Source: Nitratidesulfovibrio termitidis HI1 (GTDB taxonomy: Bacteria > Desulfobacterota > Desulfovibrionia > Desulfovibrionales > Desulfovibrionaceae). Taken from it: 64,000 bases of DNA. Below, one piece after another: positions 26,862-34,773 of the stretch. The stretch lies in NCBI RefSeq assembly GCF_000504305.1, contig NZ_KI632512.1:652388-716387 (forward strand). The letters run 5' to 3'. The position numbers and the translations under genes are program-made. Positions within the stretch are counted from its first letter, which is position 1, and every line of letters begins with the position of its first letter. The notes beneath the pieces are model-generated. The model saw only the letters and a program-made list of their open reading frames with translations. It was not told where the DNA came from and searched no databases.

Positions 26862-26919
26862 TGCGACTCCTGGAGTTGCGGTATGTCACGCGGGTGCGGC
26901 GCGCGGCCGCGGTCACGGC

Positions 26920-26966
26920 AAAAAGGCAAGCAGGCGCCAGCCGGTACGACGGCGCGCGTGCTTGCC
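26920..26966 (-). terminator. Terminator/attenuator-like hairpin between yajC and secD
   Basis: On the minus strand GGCAAGCA (26966-26959) pairs with TGCTTGCC (26932-26925), with further GC pairing inside, followed immediately by TTTTTGCC. It is 20 bases past the yajC stop and 64 bases before secD, so it would reduce secDF transcription relative to yajC. Confidence 0.65.
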
Positions 26967-26986
26967 CCATGCCGAGGGAAACGGGA

Positions 26987-27373
26987 CTACTTCTGCCCGT
27001 CCTTCCCGTCTTCCTTCTTGTCCGCGCCCTTGGCGGCCTTCTTTTCTTCCTTCTTCGCCCTGGGGTCGATGACCGCGCTGACGAAGGAACGGCCCACGCG
27101 GACCTTGGTTTCGCCAAGGTCGAGCACCAGCACGTCGTCCTGCACTTCGAACACGCGGGCGTAGATGCCCCCGGCGGTCACCACGTTGTCGCCCTTCTTG
27201 ATGGACTCCAGCATGGCCTTGTGTTCCTTGGCCTTCTTCTGCTGGGGACGAATCAGGAGAAAGTAGAAAATGGCGAACATCAAAATCAGGGGCACGAAAG
27301 ACGCGATGGGGTTGGCACCGCCGCCTGCCGACTGACCCGCGCCCATGGCATGCGCCACGTTGGTCCAGAACAT
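26987..27373 (-). CDS. yajC: Preprotein translocase accessory subunit YajC
   Basis: 128 residues: one membrane helix (FVPLILMFAIFYFLLIRPQQKKAKEH, the family signature), a cytoplasmic beta-rich domain (KKGDNVVTAGGIYARVFEV) and a Lys/Glu-rich tail (KKEEKKAAKGADKKEDGK). It is a little longer than typical because of that tail. ATG 27373 has AAGGAGGCC upstream. It binds SecDF in the holotranslocon. Confidence 0.93.
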   Translation of the reverse strand: MFWTNVAHAMGAGQSAGGGANPIASFVPLILMFAIFYFLLIRPQQKKAKEHKAMLESIKKGDNVVTAGGIYARVFEVQDDVLVLDLGETKVRVGRSFVSAVIDPRAKKEEKKAAKGADKKEDGKDGQK

Positions 27374-27391
27374 GAGGCCTCCTTGAAGGTT

Positions 27392-27412
27392 ACGCCCCCA
27401 CGTGGAGGGCGT
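27392..27412 (-). promoter_or_regulatory. Near-perfect 21-bp palindrome in the yajC leader
   Basis: ACGCCCCCACGTGGAGGGCGT is symmetric around CACGTG with a single mismatched pair. It lies 19-39 bases before the yajC start, just upstream of the ribosome-binding site, so it could be a 5'-UTR hairpin or an operator. Confidence 0.5.
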
Positions 27413-27595
27413 TATGGTCGCAAAACGTGACTTACCTACCTGCCGTGGCCTTTTTTTTCAACGCTTTTCTGTCCGCCGGACCTCCTGCCCCCGTGGCGCG
27501 AAGGCCAGGAAGACACGCGGCGGCGGGCGTGTCCGCCGCCCGGACAGTGGCAGACTCCGCAAGCGGCGCCGGCCTCTCTGGCAACAGGGCAATGT

Positions 27596-29437
27596 TCAGC
27601 AGAAGTCGCGGCGGATGCGCCTGCGCTCTGTCTCCACCTGTTCGTCGGTGGCGCCCAGTTCGCGCAGCAGGAAGGTGGACAGCGCCAGGGCCACCGCCCC
27701 TTCGCCGGAAAAGACCACCTCCGCCCCGCCCGCGCGCAGGGCCTCTGCCTCGCGCAGGTAGGTGGTGTGGATGAGGATGCGTACGTCGGGATTGACCCCG
27801 CGCGCCACCTCGATGATTTCACGCGCGGGGGCCGTCGCCGTGGAAATGATCAGCGCCTCTGCGTCTTCCAGCCCCGCATGACGCAGTATTTCGGCCTGGG
27901 TGGCATCGCCGTGCACGGCATGCAGGGGGCGCAGGGGGTGCCCTGCGCTGCTGCCGGAGTTGTCTGAAGCATCACCGCCGGCAGCGTCACCCGCCCTGCC
28001 GTCGTCGGCCTCATCCTGCGCGTTCAGATGCGCCGCCTCGAGCTCGGCCTGCTCGTGCAGTTCGCGCACCGTGTCGATGTTCATTTCCACCACCACCACG
28101 TCCATGTCGTTGTCGCGCAGGATGCGGGCAATGGCCCGTCCCACCGGGCCGTAGCCGATCAGCACCACGCGGTGGGCATCGTCGTCGGGCACCGGCACGG
28201 GGCCATCCCCCGCAGCCGGACGCGCCACGCCGATGCCCCGGCGTGCCAGCGACTTCATCAGAGGATCGATCCCCTTGTACAACAGAGGATTGATGGTGAT
28301 GGACACCACCGCAGCCACCACCATGGCGTTGCCCGCCTCTGGCGGCAACACGCCCAGCGCCGTGCCCAGCGACGCGAGAATGAACGAGAATTCGCCGATC
28401 TGGGCCAGCGCCACGGCCACGGATACGGCCTTGCGCAGGGGGTGCCCCAGCACCAGCACCACCAGCAGGGCAGCCAGCGGTTTGCCCAGCAGCACGATGC
28501 CGAGGGTGACCAGCATCAGCGGCCAGCCGGTGGCCAGCGAGGCAGGGTCGAACAGCATGCCCACGGACACGAAGAACAGCACCGCAAAGGCGTCGCGCAT
28601 GGGCAGCGCCTCTGCCGCCGCGCGGGCGCTGAAGTCGGACTGGCCGACAACCATCCCGGCAAGAAACGCCCCCAGCGCCATGGATGCGCCGAAGAATTCC
28701 GCCGCGCCCACGGCAATGCCCAGCGCCAGCACCAGCACGGCCAGGGTGAACAGGTCGCGCGTGCCCGTACGGGCCACGTAGCCCAGCAGCAACGGAATCA
28801 GTCGCTGCCCTGCCACCAGGGTGAATACCACCAGGGCGCCCAGTTTCAGGGTGGTGGCGCCCAGGGTGGTCCACACCGAAACGGACGCACCCACTGCACC
28901 GCCAGACGCCGTGGCGGGCGGAAACAGCGCGGGCAGCAGCACCAGCACAAGGATGGTGAACAGGTCCTCCACCACCAGCCAGCCGATGGCCACGTGCCCC
29001 ACGGGGGTGTGCATGGCCCGGTTGTCGGCCAGCACGCGGGTAAGCACCACGGTGCTGGCCACCGAAATGGCCATGCCGAACACGGCACCCGCCGTCCACG
29101 ACCAGCCGAAGAAATGCGTGGCCAGCATGCCCAGCACGGTGGCGGCGGCAATCTGCACGATGGCCCCCGGCACGGCCACGGAACGCACGGCCATCAGATC
29201 CTTGAGATGAAAATGCAGCCCCACCCCGAACATCAGCAGGATCACGCCCAATTCGGCAAACTGGGTGGCCGTGTCCGCATCGGCCACGAAACCGGGCGAA
29301 TACGGCCCCACCACCATGCCCGCCAGCAGATAGCCCACGATGGGCGACAGGCGCAGCTTCTGGGTGATGAAACCAAGGGCCAGCGCGGCGGTAAGCCCGC
29401 CCGCCAGGGTCAGGATGAGGTCGATGTTGTGAGGCAT
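27596..29437 (-). CDS. Kef/YbaL-type monovalent cation:proton antiporter with RCK domain
   Basis: 613 residues of the CPA2 family. Twelve or thirteen hydrophobic segments (GYLLAGMVVGPYSPGF, SVASTVVLTRVLADN, the FGASMALGAFLAGMVVGQSDF block) carry Na+/H+-exchanger features. They are followed by a cytoplasmic TrkA-N domain with the nucleotide-binding RVVLIGYGPVGRAIARIL and a distal acidic VVVVEMN. The RCK domain is interrupted near residue 480 by a Gly/Asp/Ser-rich insert of about 30 residues (GRAGDAAGGDASDNSGS). Probably K+ efflux or pH homeostasis. ATG 29437. It lies upstream of yajC in the same direction, with a 222-base gap. Confidence 0.88.
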   Translation of the reverse strand: MPHNIDLILTLAGGLTAALALGFITQKLRLSPIVGYLLAGMVVGPYSPGFVADADTATQFAELGVILLMFGVGLHFHLKDLMAVRSVAVPGAIVQIAAATVLGMLATHFFGWSWTAGAVFGMAISVASTVVLTRVLADNRAMHTPVGHVAIGWLVVEDLFTILVLVLLPALFPPATASGGAVGASVSVWTTLGATTLKLGALVVFTLVAGQRLIPLLLGYVARTGTRDLFTLAVLVLALGIAVGAAEFFGASMALGAFLAGMVVGQSDFSARAAAEALPMRDAFAVLFFVSVGMLFDPASLATGWPLMLVTLGIVLLGKPLAALLVVLVLGHPLRKAVSVAVALAQIGEFSFILASLGTALGVLPPEAGNAMVVAAVVSITINPLLYKGIDPLMKSLARRGIGVARPAAGDGPVPVPDDDAHRVVLIGYGPVGRAIARILRDNDMDVVVVEMNIDTVRELHEQAELEAAHLNAQDEADDGRAGDAAGGDASDNSGSSAGHPLRPLHAVHGDATQAEILRHAGLEDAEALIISTATAPAREIIEVARGVNPDVRILIHTTYLREAEALRAGGAEVVFSGEGAVALALSTFLLRELGATDEQVETERRRIRRDFC

Positions 29438-29574
29438 GCAAGGCTCCGGTCGGGGTGAAGGCGCGGCGCACGGGGCAACGCCGAAAATGCGGGACTGCGG
29501 ACCAATGAGTGATTATGCGCACTCCGGCCATGCCACGCAACCCTCGGCATGCCCGAAACGACGGACCACTACGC

Positions 29575-29607
29575 AAAAGGCCCCGGGCATTCACGCGCCG
29601 GGGCCTT
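29575..29607 (-). terminator. Intrinsic terminator after the glutamate synthase cluster
   Basis: AAGGCCCCGG (29577-29586) pairs with CCGGGGCCTT (29598-29607), loop of 11; on the minus strand it is followed by TTTTGCG. It is 40 bases past the GXGXG gene. Confidence 0.85.
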
Positions 29608-29647
29608 CATGCGTCAAGCGATTCTGGCGTGTTGCGGTAGCAAACAG

Positions 29648-30505
29648 CTAGTTCGTTCCCACGTACATGTTGCCGTACGGGCGGTGCGAGAAGGGGCGTA
29701 TCTTCACGAACGGCTCGGACAGAATGGCGTCGGCCAGTACCGTGGCATCGGCGGGTTCCGTGCCCCCGTCCGTGTCCCCGTTCCCGAATTCGCTCGCGAA
29801 TTCCGCTGCAAAGTCGGCAACATGCCTCCGCAGGAACTCCAGATCCGCCTCGTCCACCGGCTCCATGGCAAGGCCCGGCCCAAGCTGGTATTCCGGCACC
29901 CGTCCGCGCAGGTAGATGACCCCGCCGTGCATGCCGGTGCCCAGATTGCGCCCGGTAATGGGCGCATCGGCCATGCCGGAATGCATGCCCAGCAGGATGA
30001 TGGCCCCGCCCGCCATGTATTCGCCCAGAAAGTCGCCTGCCTTGCCGCCCACCACGATGACCGGCACGCGGTCCATGTAGGCCTTCATGTGAATGCCCAC
30101 GCGGTAGCCCACGTCGCCGCGCACAAGGATGCGCCCGTCGCGCATGGCGTAGCCCAGCACGTCGCCCGCCATGCCGTGAATGACGATGCGCCCGCCGTCC
30201 ATGGTGTTGCCCACGCCGTCCTGCGCGTTGCCGTGCACGTGGATGGTGGGGCCGCGCATGAACGCGCCCAGATCCTGGCCCGGCACGCCGCGCACGGTGA
30301 AGCGCACGTCGCCCTCCACGGCGGTGGCGATGTAGCGCTGCCCGCGCACCTGCACCACCTCTATGTCGGTAACGCCGTGCTCCAGCGCGGCGCGAATCTG
30401 CTCGTTAAGCTGGCGGTAGTAGACGCCGGTGGCGTCGATGAGGCACCGCTCGCCCTCGCGCTGCACGCAGAAGCCCTTTTCGTCGCACATCACGTCCCCG
30501 CTCAT
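29648..30505 (-). CDS. Glutamate synthase GXGXG-domain subunit (split GltB, C-terminal part)
   Basis: 285 residues. The right-handed beta-helix of the GltB C-terminus is visible as repeating G-x-x-x-G turns (GQDLGAFMRGPTIHVHGNAQDGVGNTMDGGRIVIHGMAGDVLGYAMRDG, RNLGTGMHGGVIYLRG). It is a separate gene as in archaea and many anaerobes; in large bacterial GltB it is a structural domain. ATG 30505 overlaps the TGA of the amidotransferase gene (ATGA), so the two are coupled. The acidic tail with NGDTDGGTEPAD is a local extension. Confidence 0.9.
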   Translation of the reverse strand: MSGDVMCDEKGFCVQREGERCLIDATGVYYRQLNEQIRAALEHGVTDIEVVQVRGQRYIATAVEGDVRFTVRGVPGQDLGAFMRGPTIHVHGNAQDGVGNTMDGGRIVIHGMAGDVLGYAMRDGRILVRGDVGYRVGIHMKAYMDRVPVIVVGGKAGDFLGEYMAGGAIILLGMHSGMADAPITGRNLGTGMHGGVIYLRGRVPEYQLGPGLAMEPVDEADLEFLRRHVADFAAEFASEFGNGDTDGGTEPADATVLADAILSEPFVKIRPFSHRPYGNMYVGTN

Positions 30506-31611
30506 GCTGCACCCCCCTGCGGCAGGTAGTCGATGATCACGGGCTGGCCCGCCTTGGGCGCCCAGACCCGGTCAAGGTCGCGGCAGACCTCGCGGATGGA
30601 GCTTTCCTCGCTGGACATGAACACCCGGTCGCCCTTTTCGGCTACTACCAACGGACGCAGCTTGACCCGGTCGTTGAGGCCCATCATGCCGTTGGAGTCC
30701 GTCACCAGAATGGCGAAAGGACCGTTGAGCAGGGCCGAACCGTAGACCATGCGCAGGGCCTTGAAGGCCTCGCGCTCCGCCTCGGGCATGCGGTCCACCT
30801 CGTCCCAGAACGGCGGCGCGAACACCCAGCTGGCTTCGCGCTTGGTCAGGCCGTGCTTGCGGATCAGCATGTCGATCAGATAGGCCACCACCTCGGTGTC
30901 GGTCATCAGGGTGCACTCGTAGCCGTGCTGGCACAGGTAGCGCTTGTTGATGCCGTAGGACGAGATTTCGCCGTTGTGCACGATGGCCCAGTCCAGCAGG
31001 GTGAACGGGTGCGCCCCGCCCCACCAGCCGGGCGTGTTGGTGGGAAAGCGGTTGTGCCCGGTCCACATGTGGGCGTGGTATTCATCCAGCCGGAAGAAGT
31101 CGGCGATATCCTCGGGAAAGCCCACCCCCTTGAAGGCCCCCATGTCCTTGCCGCTGGAGAACACGAACACGCCGGGCACCTTGGTGTTGATGTGCATCAC
31201 CGTGCCCACCATGTAGTCGGCCTCGTCCCCGGTGGCCCAGGCGGGCCGGTTGGACTTGGGCGTGACGAAGAAACGCCAGACCACGGGCGGGTTCTTCACG
31301 CTGGCCACCTTGCGGGTGGGGATGGGCTCGGAATGGCGGATGTCGTGGAACTGCTTGATGACGCCTTCCGCCCGCTCCAGCGCATCGCGGTCGTCGCACA
31401 TCAGGTGAAAGGCGTACCAGTCCGCCCGGTCCGGATAGATGCCGTAGGCCGCAAAGCCGCCGCCCAGACCGTTGCCCCGGTCGTGCATGGTGCACATGGC
31501 CGCAATGGGCTCCGACCCCGGTATGAGCCGCCGCGCCCGGTCGATGATGCCGAACACGCCGCAGCCGGAAATGTCCTTATCGAAATGCCAGAAATCGCGT
31601 GGAGCCTGCAT
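30502..31611 (-). CDS. Glutamate synthase glutamine amidotransferase subunit (class II GATase)
   Basis: 369 residues. Ntn-hydrolase amidotransferase that releases ammonia from glutamine. The nucleophilic cysteine lies in GCGVFGIID near residue 17, so a short propeptide must be removed. Further motifs are RGNGLGGGFAAYG, HNRFPTNTPGWWGGAHPF and NGEISSYG. The start ATG 31611 follows GGAGAAAGGCC; the frame is open to 31671, but that part looks non-coding. It is separated from the FMN subunit gene by a 355-base spacer and overlaps the GXGXG subunit gene by four bases. Confidence 0.9.
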   Translation of the reverse strand: MQAPRDFWHFDKDISGCGVFGIIDRARRLIPGSEPIAAMCTMHDRGNGLGGGFAAYGIYPDRADWYAFHLMCDDRDALERAEGVIKQFHDIRHSEPIPTRKVASVKNPPVVWRFFVTPKSNRPAWATGDEADYMVGTVMHINTKVPGVFVFSSGKDMGAFKGVGFPEDIADFFRLDEYHAHMWTGHNRFPTNTPGWWGGAHPFTLLDWAIVHNGEISSYGINKRYLCQHGYECTLMTDTEVVAYLIDMLIRKHGLTKREASWVFAPPFWDEVDRMPEAEREAFKALRMVYGSALLNGPFAILVTDSNGMMGLNDRVKLRPLVVAEKGDRVFMSSEESSIREVCRDLDRVWAPKAGQPVIIDYLPQGGAA

Positions 31612-31966
31612 GGCCTTTCTCCGTGGTGGCCGGCCCGGCGGGGATGCCCCAACCATGACCGGTGCGTGCATATTCCGTAGTGTCGGCAGGTTACACCGAC
31701 TTCAAGTTCTTCTTTAACTCTTCATCACGCCATACCCCGCACAACCCCGGCGGGGCGCAGCGTGGGGCAGCGTCAGCGCTCTGTCTTTACCCGCCCGGGC
31801 CACCGAAACCTGTGCGCAGTTGCGGTCAGGAAAGGGCCAGAGCGTGCGGCAAGGGCAAGGAAAACCGTTTTTTTTGCGGAGGGAGTGTACTTTTGCTGTA
31901 CTCGACCGGAGCAAAAAAACGGTTTGACGCCGCCATTGCCCACGAAATGGTCGTTTCCGACCGCAA
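31612..31966. other. Spacer between glutamate synthase genes with a long inverted repeat
   Basis: 355 bases without a supported gene. Outstanding is an inverted repeat: AAACCG plus eight T plus GC (31862-31877) against GC plus seven A plus CGGTTT (31911-31925), separated by about 33 bases holding a smaller GTAC/GTAC symmetry. Such a spacer inside an operon suggests an internal promoter, attenuator or processing site for the amidotransferase-GXGXG pair. Confidence 0.55.
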
Positions 31967-33490
31967 CTACAGCCCAGCGTGCTTGATGCCCAGGACATTG
32001 AGCTCCACCTCGTTCAGCCCCACGCCCCGCAACTTGTCGCGGTTGCCGCGCAGACTTTCGATGGAGTTCAGCCCCATGCCGCCCAGCATTTCCTGAATCT
32101 CGTGGCCCCAGGCCCGGACCAGGTTGGCCATGCGCTGCGCGGCCACATCTGGATTCTGGCGCTTCTTGAGCTGCGCGGCGTTGGTGGCGATGCCCCACGG
32201 GCACTTGCCGGTGTAGCAGCGGCCGCACAGGGTGCAGCCCACGGCCACCAGCGCGGCGGTGCCGATGTACACGGCGTCGGCCCCAAGGGCGATGGCTTTC
32301 ACCACGTCGGCGCTGCACCGCACGCCCCCGGCCACCACCAGCGAGGCATGGTTGCGGATGCCCTCGTCGCGCAGGCGGTTGTCCACCGAGGCCAAGGCCA
32401 GTTCGATGGGAATGCCCACGTTGTCGCGGATCATGGTGGGGGCCGCGCCCGTGCCGCCCCGGAAGCCGTCGATGACCACGATGTCCGCCCCGGCACGCAC
32501 GATGCCGGACGCAATGGCCGGGGCGTTGTGCACGGCAGCGATCTTCACGGCCACGGGCACCCGGTAGCGGGTGGATTCCTTGATGGCGTAGATGAGCTGG
32601 AGCAGGTCTTCGATGGAATAGATGTCGTGGTGCGGCGCGGGCGAGATGGCGTCGGAGCCTTGCGGCACCATGCGGGTGCGCGAGACTTCCTCGTCAATCT
32701 TCTCGCCGGGCAGGTGCCCGCCAATGCCCGGCTTGGCCCCCTGCCCCACCTTGATTTCCACGGCGGCCCCGGCGTTCAGGTAGTCCTTGTGCACGCCGAA
32801 CCGGCCGGAAGCCACCTGCACGATGGTGTTGGCCCCGTACTGGTACAGGTCCGGGTGCAGGCCGCCTTCGCCGGTGTTGTAGCAGATGCCGAGTTCGGTG
32901 GCCGCGCGGGCCATGGCCACGTGCAGATTGAAGTTGATGGCTCCGAACGACATGGCCGCGAACATGATGGGGTATTCCAGCTGCAGTTGCGGCGGCAGGG
33001 GCTGCTTCAGGCGCGGGCCTTCGGGGGTGTGAATGAAATCCACGGCGTCAGGCTTGGCCCCCAGAAAGGTGCGCAGTTCCATGGGCTCGCGCAGCGGATC
33101 GATGGAGGGGTTGGTCACCTGGCTGGCGTCCAGCAGCATGTTGTCCCAGTAGATGGGCTTGGGCTGCGGGTTGCCCATGCCGGACAGCAGCACCCCGCCG
33201 GTGTCGGCCTGCTTGAAGATGTGCTTGATGTAGGTGGACGTCCACAGCGAGTTGTCGCGGAAGTCCGACGGTTTCTTGCGGATGGTCAGGCAACTGGTGG
33301 GGCACATGGCCGCGCAGCGGTGGCAGCCCACGCAGCGGGCGCTGTCGTGCACCACGAACTGGCGCGCCTCGTCCCAGAAGTGGGCCTCGTACGAACACTG
33401 GCGCACGCAGACTTCACAGTTGATGCACCGGGCGCGTTCGCGCTCGATGACGAAGTCGTTGAAATGCTGGCTGATGGGCTTCACATGCAC
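31967..33490 (-). CDS. Glutamate synthase FMN/ferredoxin subunit (split GltB, central part)
   Basis: About 507 residues. The N-terminus has two ferredoxin-type cluster sites, CINCEVCVRQC and CVGCHRCAAMCP. The FMN-binding synthase barrel follows: FAAMSFGAINFNLHVAMARAA, GEGGLHPD, GQGAKPGIGGHLPG, IDGFRGGTGAAPTMIRDN, and the cluster region CTLCGRCYTGKCPWG. It makes glutamate from 2-oxoglutarate plus ammonia from the amidotransferase. No NADPH-binding small subunit is present, so ferredoxin may be the donor. GTG 33490 with GAGG eight bases upstream is preferred; the open frame to 33622 is atypical in composition. Start confidence is moderate. Confidence 0.9.
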   Translation of the reverse strand: MHVKPISQHFNDFVIERERARCINCEVCVRQCSYEAHFWDEARQFVVHDSARCVGCHRCAAMCPTSCLTIRKKPSDFRDNSLWTSTYIKHIFKQADTGGVLLSGMGNPQPKPIYWDNMLLDASQVTNPSIDPLREPMELRTFLGAKPDAVDFIHTPEGPRLKQPLPPQLQLEYPIMFAAMSFGAINFNLHVAMARAATELGICYNTGEGGLHPDLYQYGANTIVQVASGRFGVHKDYLNAGAAVEIKVGQGAKPGIGGHLPGEKIDEEVSRTRMVPQGSDAISPAPHHDIYSIEDLLQLIYAIKESTRYRVPVAVKIAAVHNAPAIASGIVRAGADIVVIDGFRGGTGAAPTMIRDNVGIPIELALASVDNRLRDEGIRNHASLVVAGGVRCSADVVKAIALGADAVYIGTAALVAVGCTLCGRCYTGKCPWGIATNAAQLKKRQNPDVAAQRMANLVRAWGHEIQEMLGGMGLNSIESLRGNRDKLRGVGLNEVELNVLGIKHAGL

Positions 33491-33833
33491 GCTGGTAACC
33501 TCGGCTTGGCGAACCTGTGGAAATACTGCCGACGACGGCGAACCGGCTCGCCCTCTGCATAGCATGTTTCCGCGCCCGTGTCCGGTGTGGCCTGCGAAAA
33601 CGGAACACATCGGGTACGGCAAGGAGGCGGATCATGCGGCAAAGGGCCGGGGATGCGGCAGCGCAATCCCCCCGGAGCGTACGGCATGGTCAAGATTTAA
33701 CGATTCCGTGCAAAATCGTCAATCCCGCCATCCAGACAAGTCAGGATTGACCAGCCGCACAGCTGAAACAGTGCAATTGTTGCAGAATATTAGATTGTGA
33801 AATTATGTTTTTTGGAAAAAATGGCAAAAAACG
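33491..33833. other. AT-rich control region upstream of the glutamate synthase cluster
   Basis: No gene is supported here. From about 33690 the sequence is clearly AT-rich. It contains an inverted repeat GTCAATCC (33718-33725) / GGATTGAC (33744-33751) and another, ACGATT (33700-33705) / AATCGT (33714-33719), either of which may be an operator for the leftward glutamate synthase genes. A definite -10/-35 pair was not identified. Confidence 0.45.
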
Positions 33834-33853
33834 ACAAAAATAACATTTTTGTT
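33822..33853 (-). terminator. AT-rich intrinsic terminator after the esterase gene
   Basis: ACAAAAAT (33834-33841), AAC, ATTTTTGT (33845-33852) form a hairpin directly after the esterase stop; on the minus strand it is followed by CGTTTTTTGCC. Confidence 0.6.
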
Positions 33854-34600
33854 CTAAGAAAAAAGGCCCTGCACGAAATCCCGCACCGCCCCGCTCACCC
33901 TGTCGCGACATTCCGTATGCGTGGTGATGACGTGGTGCCCGGCGCGCCTGTCCGCGATGTCGAACAGCTTCAGGGTCACGTCAGGCGAGGCCACGTGGGC
34001 GGCAATGTGCAGGGCGTTGGAGTAGTGCACGGTGGCGTCGCCGCGCGCCTGCATCACCAACAGTGGCGCCGTCACCCGACCAAGCCCCCTGCGCACACCG
34101 GCTGCCCCCACGATAAGGCTGTGCAGTTGCGGCAAGGCCGTGGCTTCTTCATAGCCGCGCCAAGGGGCAACGACGCGCGCAACCTCGCTGCGCGGGGCGG
34201 ATGGCCACACCGGGCGCACATGACGCAGCAGCCCCACCAGCGGCAGCCGCCAGTCCTTCATGCGCCACGGTATGATGCGGTACACGTACATGGGGGCTGC
34301 CAGCGCCACCACGCCCAGGGGGCGGAACACCTGGGCCAGGTGCAGGGCGATGGCGCCGCCCATGGAAAGACCGATGGGCACCACCGCATCCACCTCGCGC
34401 TCCAGCGCGCGGTACTCGTCTTCCGCGTGGGCCACCCAATCCGCGAACACGGTGCGCCGAAAGTCCTCGAACGAGGTGTCGTGCCCCGGCAGGCGGATGT
34501 TGCGCACCACGCAGCCGATCTCGGCCAATGGGTCGACCAGCGGCTCCATTTCAAAGGGCGCACCGGTAAATCCGTGCACCAGCAAGCATCCCACGCGCAT
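33854..34600 (-). CDS. Alpha/beta hydrolase, carboxylesterase (Est30-like)
   Basis: 248 residues. Monoacylglycerol-lipase/carboxylesterase fold: GCLLVHGFTGAPFEM (oxyanion loop), nucleophile elbow GLSMGGA, an acid in ARGDATVHY and the catalytic histidine in GHHVITTHTEC. No signal peptide, so cytosolic. The start ATG 34600 has GGGGAGAAACGG upstream; the frame runs open to 34666. The natural substrate is unknown (small acyl esters are typical of this group). Confidence 0.85.
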   Translation of the reverse strand: MRVGCLLVHGFTGAPFEMEPLVDPLAEIGCVVRNIRLPGHDTSFEDFRRTVFADWVAHAEDEYRALEREVDAVVPIGLSMGGAIALHLAQVFRPLGVVALAAPMYVYRIIPWRMKDWRLPLVGLLRHVRPVWPSAPRSEVARVVAPWRGYEEATALPQLHSLIVGAAGVRRGLGRVTAPLLVMQARGDATVHYSNALHIAAHVASPDVTLKLFDIADRRAGHHVITTHTECRDRVSGAVRDFVQGLFS

Positions 34601-34773
34601 CCGTTTCTCCCCGGCGCTCCCTGCGCCCTTGCACGTTGCCACACGGGTGCCGCACGCTTGCGACACTTCATGCCCTATATTAATGAAAACCGATTCGTTG
34701 CCGGGCCGGCAGATACCGGATCATCCGCCCCCCCCCCCACGCCACGCCTGCGACGCATAGCCAAGGAGTCATC

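Noticed and set aside
23796-27164. Plus-strand open frame of 1122 codons
   Set aside because: It lies antisense to c553, secF, secD and yajC, whose motifs are unmistakable. The peptide is His/Gln/Arg-rich, typical of the antisense of high-GC genes.
28028-29458. Plus-strand open frame of 476 codons opposite the Kef antiporter
   Set aside because: No motifs, low-complexity His/Gln/Arg composition; the minus-strand antiporter explains the region.
31979-33562. Plus-strand open frame of 527 codons opposite the FMN glutamate synthase subunit
   Set aside because: Antisense shadow without recognisable domains.
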